A stretch of DNA of 64,000 bases, taken from assembly GCF_017377505.1 (NCBI RefSeq), contig NZ_JAFREN010000003.1:124001-188000 (forward strand), in the 5' to 3' direction. Numbering within the stretch: position 1 is the first letter of the stretch; each line of letters opens with the position of its first letter. Both the position numbers and the translations under genes were made by a program. The notes beneath the pieces were generated by a model, which was not told the DNA's origin, made no database searches, and saw only the letters and a list, made by a program, of their open reading frames with translations. The DNA comes from Enterococcus sp. DIV0212c (GTDB taxonomy: Bacteria > Bacillota > Bacilli > Lactobacillales > Enterococcaceae). Shown here piece by piece: positions 35,881 through 45,726 of this stretch.

Positions 35881-36592
35881 AAATAGAAACAAAGCACTGG
35901 ACTATGAAGTTATCTTGTTAGCTGCCGGACAAGGGAAAAGAATGAGGGCTAGCCGCAATAAGATTTTACTGCATTTAATTGGTAAACCAGTCATTTCTTA
36001 TTCGTTAAACACATTTTTAAATGATCCAGCATGCCGACATATCATACTAGTTACACAAGAAGATGAACAAGATTTACTAGCAGTGATGATCAAGAAAGAA
36101 GCCAAAAAGAAAAAGTGTCCTATAACGATCGTTTCTGGAGGAACTGAGCGGCAATATAGTGTTTATAATGGATTGAACGCCTTATTGAATCAGGAAAATA
36201 TCGTGATGGTACATGATGGCGCTAGGCCTTTTGTTACGTTGTCACAATTAAAATTGTTGCATCGTAAAGTGCAAGAAACCAGAGCAGCTATTCTAGGTGT
36301 TCCAGTCAAAGATACAATCAAACGAGTGATTGATGGAATCGTGCAAGAAACGGTTCCACGTGAAACATTATGGCAGATCCAAACGCCTCAAGCCTTTTAC
36401 GGCGAGGATTTACTGGCAGTTCATGAATGTGCACAACAAGATAATTATTTAGGAACAGATGATGCTTCACTCATTGAAAAATATAGCAATCTACCTGTCT
36501 CAATGGTGTTAGGAAGTTATGAAAATATCAAATTAACAACTCCAGAAGATATGCTGATCGGTGAAGCAATCGTGAAACGAAAAAGAAGCTAG
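35867..36592 (+). CDS. ispD: 2-C-methyl-D-erythritol 4-phosphate cytidylyltransferase
   Basis: 241 residues. The CTP-binding signature LLAAGQGKRMRASRNKILL is near residue 17, VHDGARPFV near residue 112, and TDDASLIE near the end. Third step of the non-mevalonate isoprenoid pathway. The start is uncertain: the ATG at 35867 overlaps yacL by 14 bp with only a weak ribosome site, and TTG/ATG codons 27-30 bases upstream are alternatives. ispF follows after 10 bp. Confidence 0.92.
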   Translation: MRKAENRNKALDYEVILLAAGQGKRMRASRNKILLHLIGKPVISYSLNTFLNDPACRHIILVTQEDEQDLLAVMIKKEAKKKKCPITIVSGGTERQYSVYNGLNALLNQENIVMVHDGARPFVTLSQLKLLHRKVQETRAAILGVPVKDTIKRVIDGIVQETVPRETLWQIQTPQAFYGEDLLAVHECAQQDNYLGTDDASLIEKYSNLPVSMVLGSYENIKLTTPEDMLIGEAIVKRKRS

Positions 36593-36602
36593 GTGAAAAA
36601 AT

Positions 36603-37076
36603 ATGATAAGAATTGGGCAAGGATTTGATGTTCATCAACTAGTAGAAGGACGTAAATTGATCATCGGTGGTGTGGAACTTCCGTTTGAAAAAGGTCTGTT
36701 AGGTCACTCAGATGCAGATGTGTTGCTGCATGCAATCACGGATGCAATTTTAGGCGCTGCAGGTCTTGGAGACATTGGTCATTTGTTTCCTGATACAGAT
36801 CCCGAGTTTAAAGATGCAGACTCAATTAAATTATTGCATGTTGCAAATCAAAAAGTTTTGTCTGGCGGCTTTACTATTGGCAATATTGATTGTACAATTT
36901 TAGCAGAACAACCAAAAATGAAACCTTATTTAGAACAAATGAAAGAAAACATCGCTAAAGCTTGTCAAATTGAGACAAGTCAAATCAATTTGAAAGCAAC
37001 AACGATGGAAAAAATGGGCTTCATTGGTCAAGAAGAAGGTATGGGAGCGATCGCGGTCGCTTTACTTGATAAATAG
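36603..37076 (+). CDS. ispF: 2-C-methyl-D-erythritol 2,4-cyclodiphosphate synthase
   Basis: 157 residues. Metal-binding GQGFDVHQLVEG at residue 5, GHSDADVLLHAITDA near residue 36, and FPDTDPEFKDADS near residue 61 are diagnostic. Fifth step of the methylerythritol phosphate pathway. Enterococci usually rely on mevalonate, so together with ispD and ispE this is notable, although these genes do occur at this locus in the genus. Confidence 0.94.
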   Translation: MIRIGQGFDVHQLVEGRKLIIGGVELPFEKGLLGHSDADVLLHAITDAILGAAGLGDIGHLFPDTDPEFKDADSIKLLHVANQKVLSGGFTIGNIDCTILAEQPKMKPYLEQMKENIAKACQIETSQINLKATTMEKMGFIGQEEGMGAIAVALLDK

Positions 37077-37091
37077 AAAGAGGAATGCACA

Positions 37092-38549
37092 ATGACAAAA
37101 GTACGTGTACGTTACGCACCAAGTCCAACTGGACACCTGCACATCGGGAATGCAAGAACAGCTTTATTCAATTATTTATTTGCCCGCCACAATGATGGTG
37201 AATTTATTATCCGTATTGAAGATACAGATCAAAAAAGAAACATCGAAGACGGTGAAAAAAGCCAATTAGAAAACTTAGCATGGCTAGGGATGGATTGGGA
37301 TGAATCTCCTGAAAAGCCAGGTGAATATGGTCCATACCGTCAATCAGAACGTAGTGAAATATACCAACCATTGATCGATCAACTGTTGGTAAGCAATCGT
37401 GCGTATAAATGTTATTGTACAGAAGAAGAATTAGAAGCTGAAAGAGAAGCACAACGCTCTCGCAGCGAAATGCCTCATTACTCTGGTAAATGTGCGAATT
37501 TGACACCTTCTGAACAAGCAGAAAAAGAAGCTCAAGGTCTTAAGCCTGTGATTCGTTTCCGCGTTCCAAGAAATACTTCTTACACATTTGAAGATATGGT
37601 TAAAGGTGAAATTGTTTTTGAATCAGACAATATCGGCGGCGACTTCGTTATTCAAAAACGTGACGGTATGCCAACATATAACTTTGCAGTAGCGGTAGAT
37701 GACCATATGATGAAAATCACTCACGTATTACGTGGTGACGATCACATTGCCAATACACCAAAACAATTAATGATTTATGAAGCATTTGGCTGGAAAGCAC
37801 CTGAATTTGGCCACATGACATTGATCATCAATTCTGAAACAGGTAAAAAATTAAGTAAACGTGACGAATCGATTTTACAATTTATCGAACAATACCGTGA
37901 ACTTGGTTATTTACCAGAAGCAATGTTCAACTTTACAGCTTTACTAGGCTGGTCACCAGTTGGGGAAGAAGAAATCTTCTCGCAAGATGAATTGATCAAA
38001 ATCTTTGATCCAGAACGTTTAAGCAAATCACCAGCAGCTTTTGATGGGAAAAAATTGGAATGGGTCAATAACCAATACATGAAACAATTAGACTTAGATG
38101 TCTTAACAGATATGTGTTTGCCTTATTTAGTAGCAGAAGGTAAAATTGAAGCTCAACCAAGCGGCGAAAAGCTAGAATGGCTGAAAAAAGTAGTCAGCTT
38201 ATACCAACCGCAAATGAGTTATGCGGCTGAAATCGTCAACGTATCTGAATTGTTCTTCAATGAACATCCAGTTTTAGATGAAGCAGCGAAAGAAGTCTTA
38301 GCTGGAGAAACTGTACCTACTGTTTTAGCAGCTTTCAAAGCACAATTAGAAGCAATGGACGTTGTTGATGTGCCAAGTATCAAAGCTGGTATCAAAGCAG
38401 TTCAAAAAGAAACAGGCGTAAAAGGTAAAAACCTATTTATGCCGATCCGTGTAGCTGTTTCAGGACAAATGCATGGACCAGAATTAGGCGATACGATCGA
38501 ATTATTAGGCAAAGAAAAAGCCTTGGATCATCTAAATAAAGTTTTATAA
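37092..38549 (+). CDS. gltX: Glutamyl-tRNA synthetase
   Basis: 485 residues, class I aminoacyl-tRNA synthetase. HIGH-type motif [14 protein letters not shown] at residue 10 and KMSKS-type [10 protein letters not shown] near residue 254. It charges tRNA-Glu and, in Firmicutes lacking GlnRS, usually tRNA-Gln as well. Ribosome binding site AAAGAGG, 15 bp after ispF. Confidence 0.96.
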   Translation: MTKVRVRYAPSPTGHLHIGNARTALFNYLFARHNDGEFIIRIEDTDQKRNIEDGEKSQLENLAWLGMDWDESPEKPGEYGPYRQSERSEIYQPLIDQLLVSNRAYKCYCTEEELEAEREAQRSRSEMPHYSGKCANLTPSEQAEKEAQGLKPVIRFRVPRNTSYTFEDMVKGEIVFESDNIGGDFVIQKRDGMPTYNFAVAVDDHMMKITHVLRGDDHIANTPKQLMIYEAFGWKAPEFGHMTLIINSETGKKLSKRDESILQFIEQYRELGYLPEAMFNFTALLGWSPVGEEEIFSQDELIKIFDPERLSKSPAAFDGKKLEWVNNQYMKQLDLDVLTDMCLPYLVAEGKIEAQPSGEKLEWLKKVVSLYQPQMSYAAEIVNVSELFFNEHPVLDEAAKEVLAGETVPTVLAAFKAQLEAMDVVDVPSIKAGIKAVQKETGVKGKNLFMPIRVAVSGQMHGPELGDTIELLGKEKALDHLNKVL

Positions 38550-38581
38550 TAAAAAATATGTAGATAAGAAGAAGTAAAAAA

Positions 38582-38790
38582 GGGTTTGTCTTTAGAGAGA
38601 CTGTGGGTGGTGAAAACAGTTGTCAGCACTTTTTGAAATGCATCTTTGAATAGTTTCAGTGATACGTAGCTGAAAACGGCCAACAACCGTTATCTGTTTT
38701 GAGGCAGGGAGACCTGTAAAAAAAAGTGGAACCACGCAAAAGCGTCTTTTAAACGGATTTATTTCGTTTAAAAGGCGTTTATTTTTTATT
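38582..38790 (+). promoter_or_regulatory. T-box leader (cysteine specifier) for cysE-cysS
   Basis: A conserved T-box core (AGTGGAACCACG, around 38725-38736) follows a stem-I region with GGTGG and a GAAATGCATC segment whose TGC (38639-38641) is a plausible cysteine specifier codon. A terminator follows at 38741-38787 (AGCGTCTTTTAAACG with CGTTTAAAAGGCGTT and a T run). Uncharged tRNA-Cys would stabilise the antiterminator and allow read-through into cysE and cysS. Confidence 0.88.
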
Positions 38791-38798
38791 ATGAGGAT

Positions 38799-38856
38799 GG
38801 GACAGAATAGGTTACTTCTGTTTCCACCGTTTACTCGTAGTCAGTGTTGGAGGAGC
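38799..38856 (+). repeat. Dispersed intergenic repeat, family 2, copy 1
   Basis: GGGACAGAATAGGTT, TTCTG, TTTACTCGTA and GTGTTGGA line up in order and spacing with 46593-46646 downstream of ispE. A short repeated non-coding element. Confidence 0.45.
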
Positions 38857-38900
38857 TTACTACGCTTTTATGTTTAAATTCAAATGAAAGGAGCAAAAAG

Positions 38901-39449
38901 ATGAGTTGGTTAAAAAGAGCTGTTAAGGCAGTCAAAAACAATGATCCAGCAGCACGTTCAACATTGGAAGCATTGCTTACATATCCGGGTTTGCATGCGC
39001 TGTTTTGGCATCGTTTTTCCCATTTTTTATATAGACACCGCTTGTTTTTATTAGCGAAGATTCACGCTCAATTTTGGCGTTTCTTAACAGGAATCGAGAT
39101 TCATCCAGGAGCGAAGATTGCACCCGGTGTTTTTATTGACCATGGGATGGGAATTGTTATCGGTCAGACAGCAGAAATCGAAGAGGATGTTGTATTGTTT
39201 CATGGTGTGACCTTAGGTGGAACTGGAAAAGATACAGGAAAACGGCATCCAACAGTAAAAAAAGGCGCCATGATCCATGCACATGCACAAATTCTTGGAC
39301 CAGTCACGATTGGTGAACGTGCCAAAATCGGTGCATCAGCTGTAGTTTTAGCAGATATTCCTGATGATGCAACCGCTGTAGGAATACCAGCAAAAGTTGT
39401 AAGAATCAAAGGAGAGAAGATGGAGGAAGCATATGATTCAAATTTATAA
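38901..39449 (+). CDS. cysE: Serine O-acetyltransferase
   Basis: 182 residues. Left-handed beta-helix acetyltransferase with [20 protein letters not shown] near residue 67, the catalytic histidine in DHGMG, and a glycine-rich [16 protein letters not shown]. It makes O-acetylserine for cysteine synthesis. The ATG at 38901 follows AAAGGAG. It overlaps cysS by 17 bp and is under T-box control with it. Confidence 0.94.
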   Translation: MSWLKRAVKAVKNNDPAARSTLEALLTYPGLHALFWHRFSHFLYRHRLFLLAKIHAQFWRFLTGIEIHPGAKIAPGVFIDHGMGIVIGQTAEIEEDVVLFHGVTLGGTGKDTGKRHPTVKKGAMIHAHAQILGPVTIGERAKIGASAVVLADIPDDATAVGIPAKVVRIKGEKMEEAYDSNL

Positions 39450-40845
39450 TACATTAACGAGAGAAAAAGAAGTGTTCAAACCAATAGAAGCAGGAAAAGT
39501 CCGGATGTATGTCTGCGGACCCACTGTTTATAATTATATCCATATCGGCAATGCTCGCAGCTCAATTGCTTTTGATACGATCAGACGTTATTTTGAATAT
39601 CGGGGCTATGAAGTAAATTATGTATCAAATTTTACAGATGTAGATGACAAAATTATCCGAGCAGCTAAAGAATTAGGAATTACAGCACCGGAAGTCGCAG
39701 ACCGTTTTATCCATGCGTTTGAAGAAGATACAAATGCTTTAAATGTTAAACCAGCATCGTTGAATCCTCGTGTAATGGACCACATGCCTGATATTTTGAC
39801 ATTTATTGAGACTTTGATCGACAAAGGTTATGCTTATGAGTCGCAAGGAGATGTCTATTATCGAACACGGAAATTTGATGGGTACGGTAAACTTAGCCAC
39901 CAATCGATCGATGAGTTGGAAGTAGGCGCAAGTCAGCGTACTGGAGTAGAAAAAGAACTCAAAGAAGATCCATTGGATTTTGCCTTATGGAAAGGGGCAA
40001 AAGAAGGTGAAATCTCATGGGAGTCTCCATGGGGAGCAGGTCGTCCAGGCTGGCACATCGAGTGCTCTGTCATGGCAACAAAGCATTTAGGTGATACAAT
40101 TGACATTCATGGTGGGGGGCAAGATTTAGAATTTCCGCATCATGAGAATGAAATTGCGCAAAGTGAAGCGAAAACGGGACAAACATTCGCCAATTACTGG
40201 ATGCATAATGGTTATGTAACAATCGGTGAAGACGACGAAAAAATGAGTAAATCTTTAGGTAATTTTGTGACTGTTCATGAATTAGCCAAACAGATTGATC
40301 CTCAAATCTTACGTTTCTTCATGGCAACGACACAATATCGCCGCCCAATTCGTTATAGCGAGACAACGATGAAAGAAGCCGGGGTCAATTTACAAAAATT
40401 AAAAAATGCTTTTGAGAATACATCCTTTAGAAAAGCGGATGCGTTAGCAGAACTTGAAGAAGATGCTCAAAAATTACAAGAATTAGTAGAGTTAGAAACA
40501 CGTTTTACAACAGAAATGGATGATGATTTTAATGCTGCTAACGGAATTACTATCGTTTACGAATTAGCTAAGTGGTTGAACCAATACAGCGAGCAAGAAA
40601 ACGTATCAGCAACAGTCGTTGAAAAAGCCTTAGAACAATTTACGCAATGGCTGAGTATTTTTGGTATTTTCTTCTTATCAGAAGAGCTTTTGGATGATGA
40701 CATCGATCAATTGATCGAAGAACGTAACCAAGCTCGTGCTAATCGTGATTTTGCCCGCAGTGATGAGATTCGTGACTTGTTAAAAGATAAAGGAATAACC
40801 TTGGAAGACACAGCCCAAGGAACTAGATGGAGAAGAAGTGAATGA
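39433..40845 (+). CDS. cysS: Cysteinyl-tRNA synthetase
   Basis: 470 residues. [16 protein letters not shown] near residue 28 (zinc cysteine plus HIGH motif), zinc ligands in WHIECSVM and HHENEIAQ, and KMSKSLGN near residue 269. It charges tRNA-Cys. Second gene of the T-box-controlled pair; its start codon lies inside cysE, so translation is coupled. The stop overlaps the start of mrnC. Confidence 0.96.
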   Translation: MIQIYNTLTREKEVFKPIEAGKVRMYVCGPTVYNYIHIGNARSSIAFDTIRRYFEYRGYEVNYVSNFTDVDDKIIRAAKELGITAPEVADRFIHAFEEDTNALNVKPASLNPRVMDHMPDILTFIETLIDKGYAYESQGDVYYRTRKFDGYGKLSHQSIDELEVGASQRTGVEKELKEDPLDFALWKGAKEGEISWESPWGAGRPGWHIECSVMATKHLGDTIDIHGGGQDLEFPHHENEIAQSEAKTGQTFANYWMHNGYVTIGEDDEKMSKSLGNFVTVHELAKQIDPQILRFFMATTQYRRPIRYSETTMKEAGVNLQKLKNAFENTSFRKADALAELEEDAQKLQELVELETRFTTEMDDDFNAANGITIVYELAKWLNQYSEQENVSATVVEKALEQFTQWLSIFGIFFLSEELLDDDIDQLIEERNQARANRDFARSDEIRDLLKDKGITLEDTAQGTRWRRSE

Positions 40846-41240
40846 GAGATTACACGCAATTAAATGGTTTAGCTTTGGCTTATGTGGGAGATGCGATTTA
40901 TGAGATTTATATCCGTGACTACCTAGTCGAGCAAGGGCAAACCAAACCGAACACGTTACACCGCATGGCAACGCATTATGTTTCAGCGAAAGCTCAAGCT
41001 TTTTTGATTCAAGAAATGCTGGAAGAAAAATTACTAACAGAGAATGAAGAACTAATGTACAAACGCGGCCGTAATGCGAAAAGTCATACATCCGCTAAAA
41101 ACGCTGATATCACAACGTATCGAATCGCAACAGGTTTTGAATCATTGATGGGGTATTTGCATTTGACAAAACAAAGCGAACGTTTGGAAGAATTGATTGA
41201 TTGGTGTATAAAAAAAGTAGGTGAAAAAAATGAGAAATGA
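40842..41240 (+). CDS. mrnC: Mini-ribonuclease III
   Basis: 132 residues, RNase III catalytic domain without a dsRNA-binding domain. [18 protein letters not shown] near residue 9 holds the catalytic acidic residues; a second acidic motif is in the C-terminal half. It matures 23S rRNA ends. It overlaps cysS by 4 bp and rlmB by 11 bp, the usual gene order here. Confidence 0.92.
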   Translation: MRDYTQLNGLALAYVGDAIYEIYIRDYLVEQGQTKPNTLHRMATHYVSAKAQAFLIQEMLEEKLLTENEELMYKRGRNAKSHTSAKNADITTYRIATGFESLMGYLHLTKQSERLEELIDWCIKKVGEKNEK

Positions 41241-42084
41241 TAAGAAACGTCCTTTTAAAGGAAATAAGCCGCAAAAAAATCAGCCGTTTAAAAAAGAACC
41301 GGTAAGAAAAGAAACAGTAAGAAAAGAGCGTGAAATGTCACAAGAAGAGCTCGAAGATAACTTTGTTTTTGGGAATCATGCAACGATAGAGGCGCTTCAG
41401 CAAGGCCGAGGAAATAAATTATTTCTTCAAGAAGACAGTAAAAGTGAAAAAGTTGAACATCTAAAATTATTGGCAAAAGAAAATGCTGTTCCAGTTAAAT
41501 GGGTGCCAAAACAAAAATTAGATGCAATGACAAATCACGGCGTCCATCAAGGGATCGTATTAGCGATTACAGCGTATGAATACTTGACGTTAGATGAATT
41601 ACTCGATCGTACGAAAGAAAAGACAGAGACACCATTTTACTTGATTTTAGATAGTATAGAAGATCCTCATAACTTTGGTTCTATATTGAGGACAGCAGAT
41701 GCAACGGGTGTAGATGGGATCATCATTCCCAAACATCGTGCAGTTGGTATCACACCAGTTGTGACAAAAGCTTCAACAGGTGCAGTTGAGTATATCCCGG
41801 TTGCTCGTGTAACCAATTTAGCACAAAGTATTGCTACGCTTAAAGAAAATAGTTTCTGGATTTTTGGAACGGATATGAAAGGAACGGATTATCGTCAATG
41901 GAATACCCAAGGGTCGATTGCGTTGATTATCGGCAATGAAGGCCGCGGTATGAGCCAAGGATTGCATAAAGAAGTGGATGAGTTATTGACGATTCCAATG
42001 ACTGGTCACGTTCAAAGTTTAAATGCTGGTGTGGCAGCTGGTTTATTGATGTATGAAGCTTACCGAGGACGAAATCCGCTTTAA
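41230..42084 (+). CDS. rlmB: 23S rRNA (guanosine-2'-O-)-methyltransferase RlmB
   Basis: 284 residues. A basic N-terminal extension ([18 protein letters not shown]) precedes the SpoU substrate-binding domain and the SPOUT knot: [14 protein letters not shown] near residue 150, IGNEGRGMS near residue 237, and [16 protein letters not shown] near the end. It methylates G2251 (E. coli numbering) of 23S rRNA. The ATG at 41230 is favoured over a GTG nine bases earlier that falls in the AGGTG ribosome site. Confidence 0.92.
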   Translation: MRNDKKRPFKGNKPQKNQPFKKEPVRKETVRKEREMSQEELEDNFVFGNHATIEALQQGRGNKLFLQEDSKSEKVEHLKLLAKENAVPVKWVPKQKLDAMTNHGVHQGIVLAITAYEYLTLDELLDRTKEKTETPFYLILDSIEDPHNFGSILRTADATGVDGIIIPKHRAVGITPVVTKASTGAVEYIPVARVTNLAQSIATLKENSFWIFGTDMKGTDYRQWNTQGSIALIIGNEGRGMSQGLHKEVDELLTIPMTGHVQSLNAGVAAGLLMYEAYRGRNPL

Positions 42085-42165
42085 AACCTCAGAATAAAAG
42101 GCGATACAGAAGTTATATTTTCTTATTTTTATCCCAACCTCATTACAAAGAAGGTGACAGAGCAA

Positions 42166-42696
42166 ATGAAAAAGCAATTACTGATTGTTGATGGTTATAA
42201 CATGATCGGTTCTTGGCCGGAGCTGGTTCAGTTAAAAAACCAAAATAAACTTGAAGATGCTAGAGAAGCTTTATTGCAGCGTTTATCCAATTATGCAAAA
42301 TATGAAGATTTAGAAGTAATTGTTGTTTTCGATGCTCAACTAGTTCCTGGAATCCAGCAAACGTATAAAAAATATCATTTAACGGTCGTCTTTACTAAAG
42401 AAGATGAGACTGCTGATAGCTATATTGAACGGGTTGCTGGTGAAAAAAATGATCGATTGACTCAAGTCACTGTAGCAACAAGTGATCTAGCAGAACAATG
42501 GCTAGTTTTTTCAAAAGGAGCTTTAAGGGCATCGGCCAACGAATTGTATAAAAATGTTAAAAAATCTGAGCGTACCATTGCGATTCACGCAACGGATATC
42601 CATTTTCAGGATTTTCGACGAAATTCTCCATGGAATTTAGAACAATTGTCAAAATTGTCCAACAAATTGGACGAATTATCGAAAAAGAAAGATTAA
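42166..42696 (+). CDS. yacP: NYN-domain ribonuclease (YacP/Rae1)
   Basis: 176 residues. NYN/PIN-like domain: IVDGYNMIGSWPEL at residue 7 with the catalytic aspartate, a central VVFDAQ, and EDETADSYIERVA. B. subtilis Rae1 enters the ribosomal A site and cuts mRNA. The ATG at 42166 follows AAGGTGA. Gene order rlmB-yacP-sigma is conserved in Firmicutes. Confidence 0.88.
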   Translation: MKKQLLIVDGYNMIGSWPELVQLKNQNKLEDAREALLQRLSNYAKYEDLEVIVVFDAQLVPGIQQTYKKYHLTVVFTKEDETADSYIERVAGEKNDRLTQVTVATSDLAEQWLVFSKGALRASANELYKNVKKSERTIAIHATDIHFQDFRRNSPWNLEQLSKLSNKLDELSKKKD

Positions 42697-42791
42697 ACGT
42701 CCGTTCGCTTATACTTTTTTTAAAGAAAATGTTACTCTCTTGTCAAGCATTTAGCGCCTTAGTGGAGTGCTTGAAAGGAGAAGGTTGGGAT

Positions 42792-43352
42792 ATGAATAAG
42801 TATGAGGACATTTTAAAGGGAGATGCGTTGGTATTTGATCGTTTCTATCGGCAATATTATCCGATAGTCTACAAGTTTCAAAAAAAGTATTATTTGAAAG
42901 ATTTTGATCAAGAAGATTGGTTGCAAGAAGGCCGCATTATTTTTCATCGATCATTGGAAAAATACGATGAAGCACACAATGTTTCCATTGGAAAATTTTT
43001 CAAATCAAACTTTGAAAATCATATTCGCAGTTTAGTCAGAAAACAATGTGCTGTCAAACGAACGATTGATGTACAATCGATCTCGTTAGATCAAAAAGTA
43101 GAGAAACAGGGAGAATCTTTTTTTGATTATATCGGGATGGAAGAATCTGATGTGTTGGAACAGATGATTATTCGGGAGAAGCTGGAACAACTACCGATCA
43201 TGCTATCACCTTTTGAACGGGTAACATTTCAGGAATACATGAATGGCAAAGAGCTGGAGCAGATAGCTAAAGACACTGCTACTCATGAAATTACTGTCAG
43301 AAGTGCGTATGATCGAGCCAAAAAGAAACTAAAAGCGATTATTTATGATTAA
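42792..43352 (+). CDS. Sigma-70 family factor (SigH/ComX-like)
   Basis: 186 residues from the ATG at 42792, after AAAGGAG. Region 2 is recognisable (DQEDWLQEGRIIFHRSLEKYD near residue 40) and region 4 at the end (MNGKELEQIAKDTATHEITVRSAYDRAKKKL). The place after yacP is that of sigH in B. subtilis. Its role in enterococci is unclear; a competence-like or stationary-phase regulon is possible. Confidence 0.83.
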   Translation: MNKYEDILKGDALVFDRFYRQYYPIVYKFQKKYYLKDFDQEDWLQEGRIIFHRSLEKYDEAHNVSIGKFFKSNFENHIRSLVRKQCAVKRTIDVQSISLDQKVEKQGESFFDYIGMEESDVLEQMIIREKLEQLPIMLSPFERVTFQEYMNGKELEQIAKDTATHEITVRSAYDRAKKKLKAIIYD

Positions 43353-43437
43353 ATGAGAAATTATAAGATTTTCACATCAAATAATTATCCTTTTATAGAT
43401 TATAATTAGTTGCAATTCATTTTCTGCTATGGTAAAC

Positions 43438-43466
43438 TTGTTATTTTTATTAATATGTGGTATAAT
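43438..43466 (+). promoter_or_regulatory. veg promoter
   Basis: TTGTTA, 17 bp, TATAAT, 19 bp upstream of the veg start codon. Confidence 0.75.
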
Positions 43467-43485
43467 GGAAGTTGAGGTGAATGCA

Positions 43486-43731
43486 ATGCCAACAACTTTA
43501 GCTTCCATTAAAAAAGATCTAGAATGTCGTATCGGCAGCAAAATCACATTAGTTGCTCAGACCGGCAGAAAGCGTCAAACTGAACGTAAAGGTATTTTGA
43601 CAGAAACATATCCATCTGTCTTTGTTGTAGATTTAGATCCAGATGAAAACTCATTTGAACGAGTTTCTTATAGTTATTCAGATGTGCTGACACGCACAGT
43701 AGAGATTGAATTCGTCAGTGAAGCAGTCTAA
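43486..43731 (+). CDS. veg: Veg family protein
   Basis: 81 residues from the ATG at 43486 with GAGGTGA upstream. LASIKKDLECRIGSKITL and RKRQTERKGILTETYPSVF match the Veg family, small proteins conserved next to ispE in Firmicutes; in B. subtilis Veg stimulates biofilm matrix genes. Single-gene unit with its own promoter and terminator. Confidence 0.9.
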   Translation: MPTTLASIKKDLECRIGSKITLVAQTGRKRQTERKGILTETYPSVFVVDLDPDENSFERVSYSYSDVLTRTVEIEFVSEAV

Positions 43732-43740
43732 AGAATTTAA

Positions 43741-43782
43741 AAAGATTAGCTAGAGCGTTTGCGCCTTAGCTAATCTTTTTTC
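43741..43782. terminator. Bidirectional terminator between veg and the LPMO gene
   Basis: AGATTAGCTA pairs with TAGCTAATCT, inner GCG/CGC, followed by six T; A-rich on the left for the convergent gene. Confidence 0.85.
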
Positions 43783-43798
43783 TATTTATAGAATCTCG

Positions 43799-45319
43799 TT
43801 ACACTAACTTCCAAACACGAGAAGTTGAGGGTTGAGCTCCTTTAATCCACCATTTAGCTTGGTATGTTTTCCCTTGGAATGTGACACGTTCGCCTGCGTT
43901 GTACGCTTTTTTAGCATTCCATTCCAAAACAGAATTTGAGAGTGCTTTCCACACATCTGATTCTTCAGGTTTTTCATTTTGAGTCCACCATTTAGCTTGA
44001 TATTTTAATCCATTATAGAAGACTTCATCTCCAGAATTATAGACTTTTGATTTATCCCAAGTTGTTTTACCAGAAGAAACGATTTCTTTTTTAGTTGTTA
44101 CTGTAAATGGTGCGCTAAGTACAGAAGCATTTCCACCTAAACTGAAAGCTTTAACAGTATAAGTATATGTGGTGCCTGCTGTAAGTCCTGCATCTTTGAA
44201 GTTTGTATTAGCAATTGTGGTGATTTTTTTGCCATCACGGTAAACTTCATAATTTTTAATACCTAAGAAGTGTTCAGATTTTGTCCACATTAAGTCAACG
44301 GAAGTTTCTGTCGTAGCCATGCTGTGAATGCTTGTAGCTGCGGTCGGATTTTGGGTATCTTTTTGTTCAGCAGATTTAGTTAGGATAGTTACTGCATTTG
44401 ATTTTTCAGAAATTTGTCCATTTTGACCAACAGCCTCTACTTGATAGTTGTAGGTCGTATTTTCTTTTAAGTTGCCGTCAGTGATTGTATTTCCTGATGT
44501 TGTAGCGATTTTTTGGTTATTTCTATAGATATTATATTCTTGGACATTGTTACCGGCAGTCCATGTTAATTTTGCAGAAGTTGTTGTTATGTCTGTTGCT
44601 GTTACATTTGTGGGTGCAGTAGGTGCTTTTTCTGGTTTTGGAGGGATTGTTTCAGCTCCGCCTTTGATATTTACATCAACTGCTTGATAGAAAGCAGCAC
44701 CTGTATTGCTGACATCCCATACACCTAAAAGAACATGGTAACCTGTGTGGTCTGCTGGAATATCTACAGTGTGTGTTAAACTAGTATTCGCTTGAGCTCC
44801 AGTAAAAGGTACATTTTTGATCAACTGAAGGTCACTACGTTTGATTGGACTATTTGGGTTCCATCCGTTTTTCGTGATGTAGTAAGTCCAACGGCTTGTT
44901 GCATGAGTGGCAGTGTAATGCCAAGTGATATCCAATTTCCCCGGATTTATGTCATTCATTTTCCAATAATTATCTTTTTGAACACTGATTTGGCTGCCTA
45001 ACGCATCGTTTGCAGAAACAATCTTGCCATCAGCTGGACCATTTCCTGAAGCGCCTGTTTCCCATGGAACTAAATTGATTCCATAACCTATAGAAAATCC
45101 TTTTCCAGTTTCTAAACTTTGAGGCTCGTTGATAACTGCACCATATTTTTGTTGCGCTGCTTGATAACCAATCGTATTTTTTTCAAGTGCGCCGTAATAA
45201 GCTCGTGATGGTGGACTTGAGATATAACCGTGAGCGGATGCATCTTGAGAAGTTAGAACACCTAATCCACCTAGAATAATCGATGCAGCCAAAGTGATAC
45301 TTAAAACATTTTTCTTCAT
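43799..45319 (-). CDS. Secreted AA10 lytic polysaccharide monooxygenase, chitin-binding, multidomain
   Basis: 506 residues. Signal peptide 1-29 (ending QDASA) leaves His30 as the copper-binding N-terminus. The AA10 domain runs to about residue 225, with the second copper histidine in HYTATHATSRW. Two fibronectin III domains follow (about 232-315 and 322-408), then two CBM5/12-like chitin-binding modules (about 412-458 and 462-506, each with YQAKWW). It would oxidatively cleave chitin outside the cell. It is inserted between veg and ispE; monocistronic, ATG after GGAGGAAAG. Confidence 0.92.
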   Translation of the reverse strand: MKKNVLSITLAASIILGGLGVLTSQDASAHGYISSPPSRAYYGALEKNTIGYQAAQQKYGAVINEPQSLETGKGFSIGYGINLVPWETGASGNGPADGKIVSANDALGSQISVQKDNYWKMNDINPGKLDITWHYTATHATSRWTYYITKNGWNPNSPIKRSDLQLIKNVPFTGAQANTSLTHTVDIPADHTGYHVLLGVWDVSNTGAAFYQAVDVNIKGGAETIPPKPEKAPTAPTNVTATDITTTSAKLTWTAGNNVQEYNIYRNNQKIATTSGNTITDGNLKENTTYNYQVEAVGQNGQISEKSNAVTILTKSAEQKDTQNPTAATSIHSMATTETSVDLMWTKSEHFLGIKNYEVYRDGKKITTIANTNFKDAGLTAGTTYTYTVKAFSLGGNASVLSAPFTVTTKKEIVSSGKTTWDKSKVYNSGDEVFYNGLKYQAKWWTQNEKPEESDVWKALSNSVLEWNAKKAYNAGERVTFQGKTYQAKWWIKGAQPSTSRVWKLV

Positions 45320-45726
45320 AATCTTTCCTCCAATGACTAATATAGTTTGTTGATAAATCTTGTTTTGATTAGAACAATTAGAGTATAGCGCTATTTTTTA
45401 TCCCAATTAGGTCAATTATGTCCTTATTTTTCTGTGTTATATGTAGAAAATTTGTTTTTTATGATGGGAAATTTAATAACAATAGTTTTTTAATTACTAG
45501 AATTAAGTATAAAGTTCATTTTTATTCAAAAAATTTACCTGAAATGAACAGAAAAACAATACAGGCAAAAGTGTCTCAATCAAGGTAAGCTTGATTTCCT
45601 TTTTAACTTGATATGGGTATAAAAATCATATCAATTTTTATAGAATTATATACATCTTCAATAACATATGTTAGAATTTAAAAGATTGTGAAGTTGGTTA
45701 GGTAATGGATTAGATAGGTGAAAATA
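45320..45726. other. Intergenic region upstream of LPMO and ispE genes
   Basis: 407 bp of AT-rich DNA between divergent genes. TATACT on the minus strand (around 45377) may be the -10 of the LPMO gene. No clear -35, cre site or ORF was found. The rest shows nothing that I can support. Confidence 0.3.
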
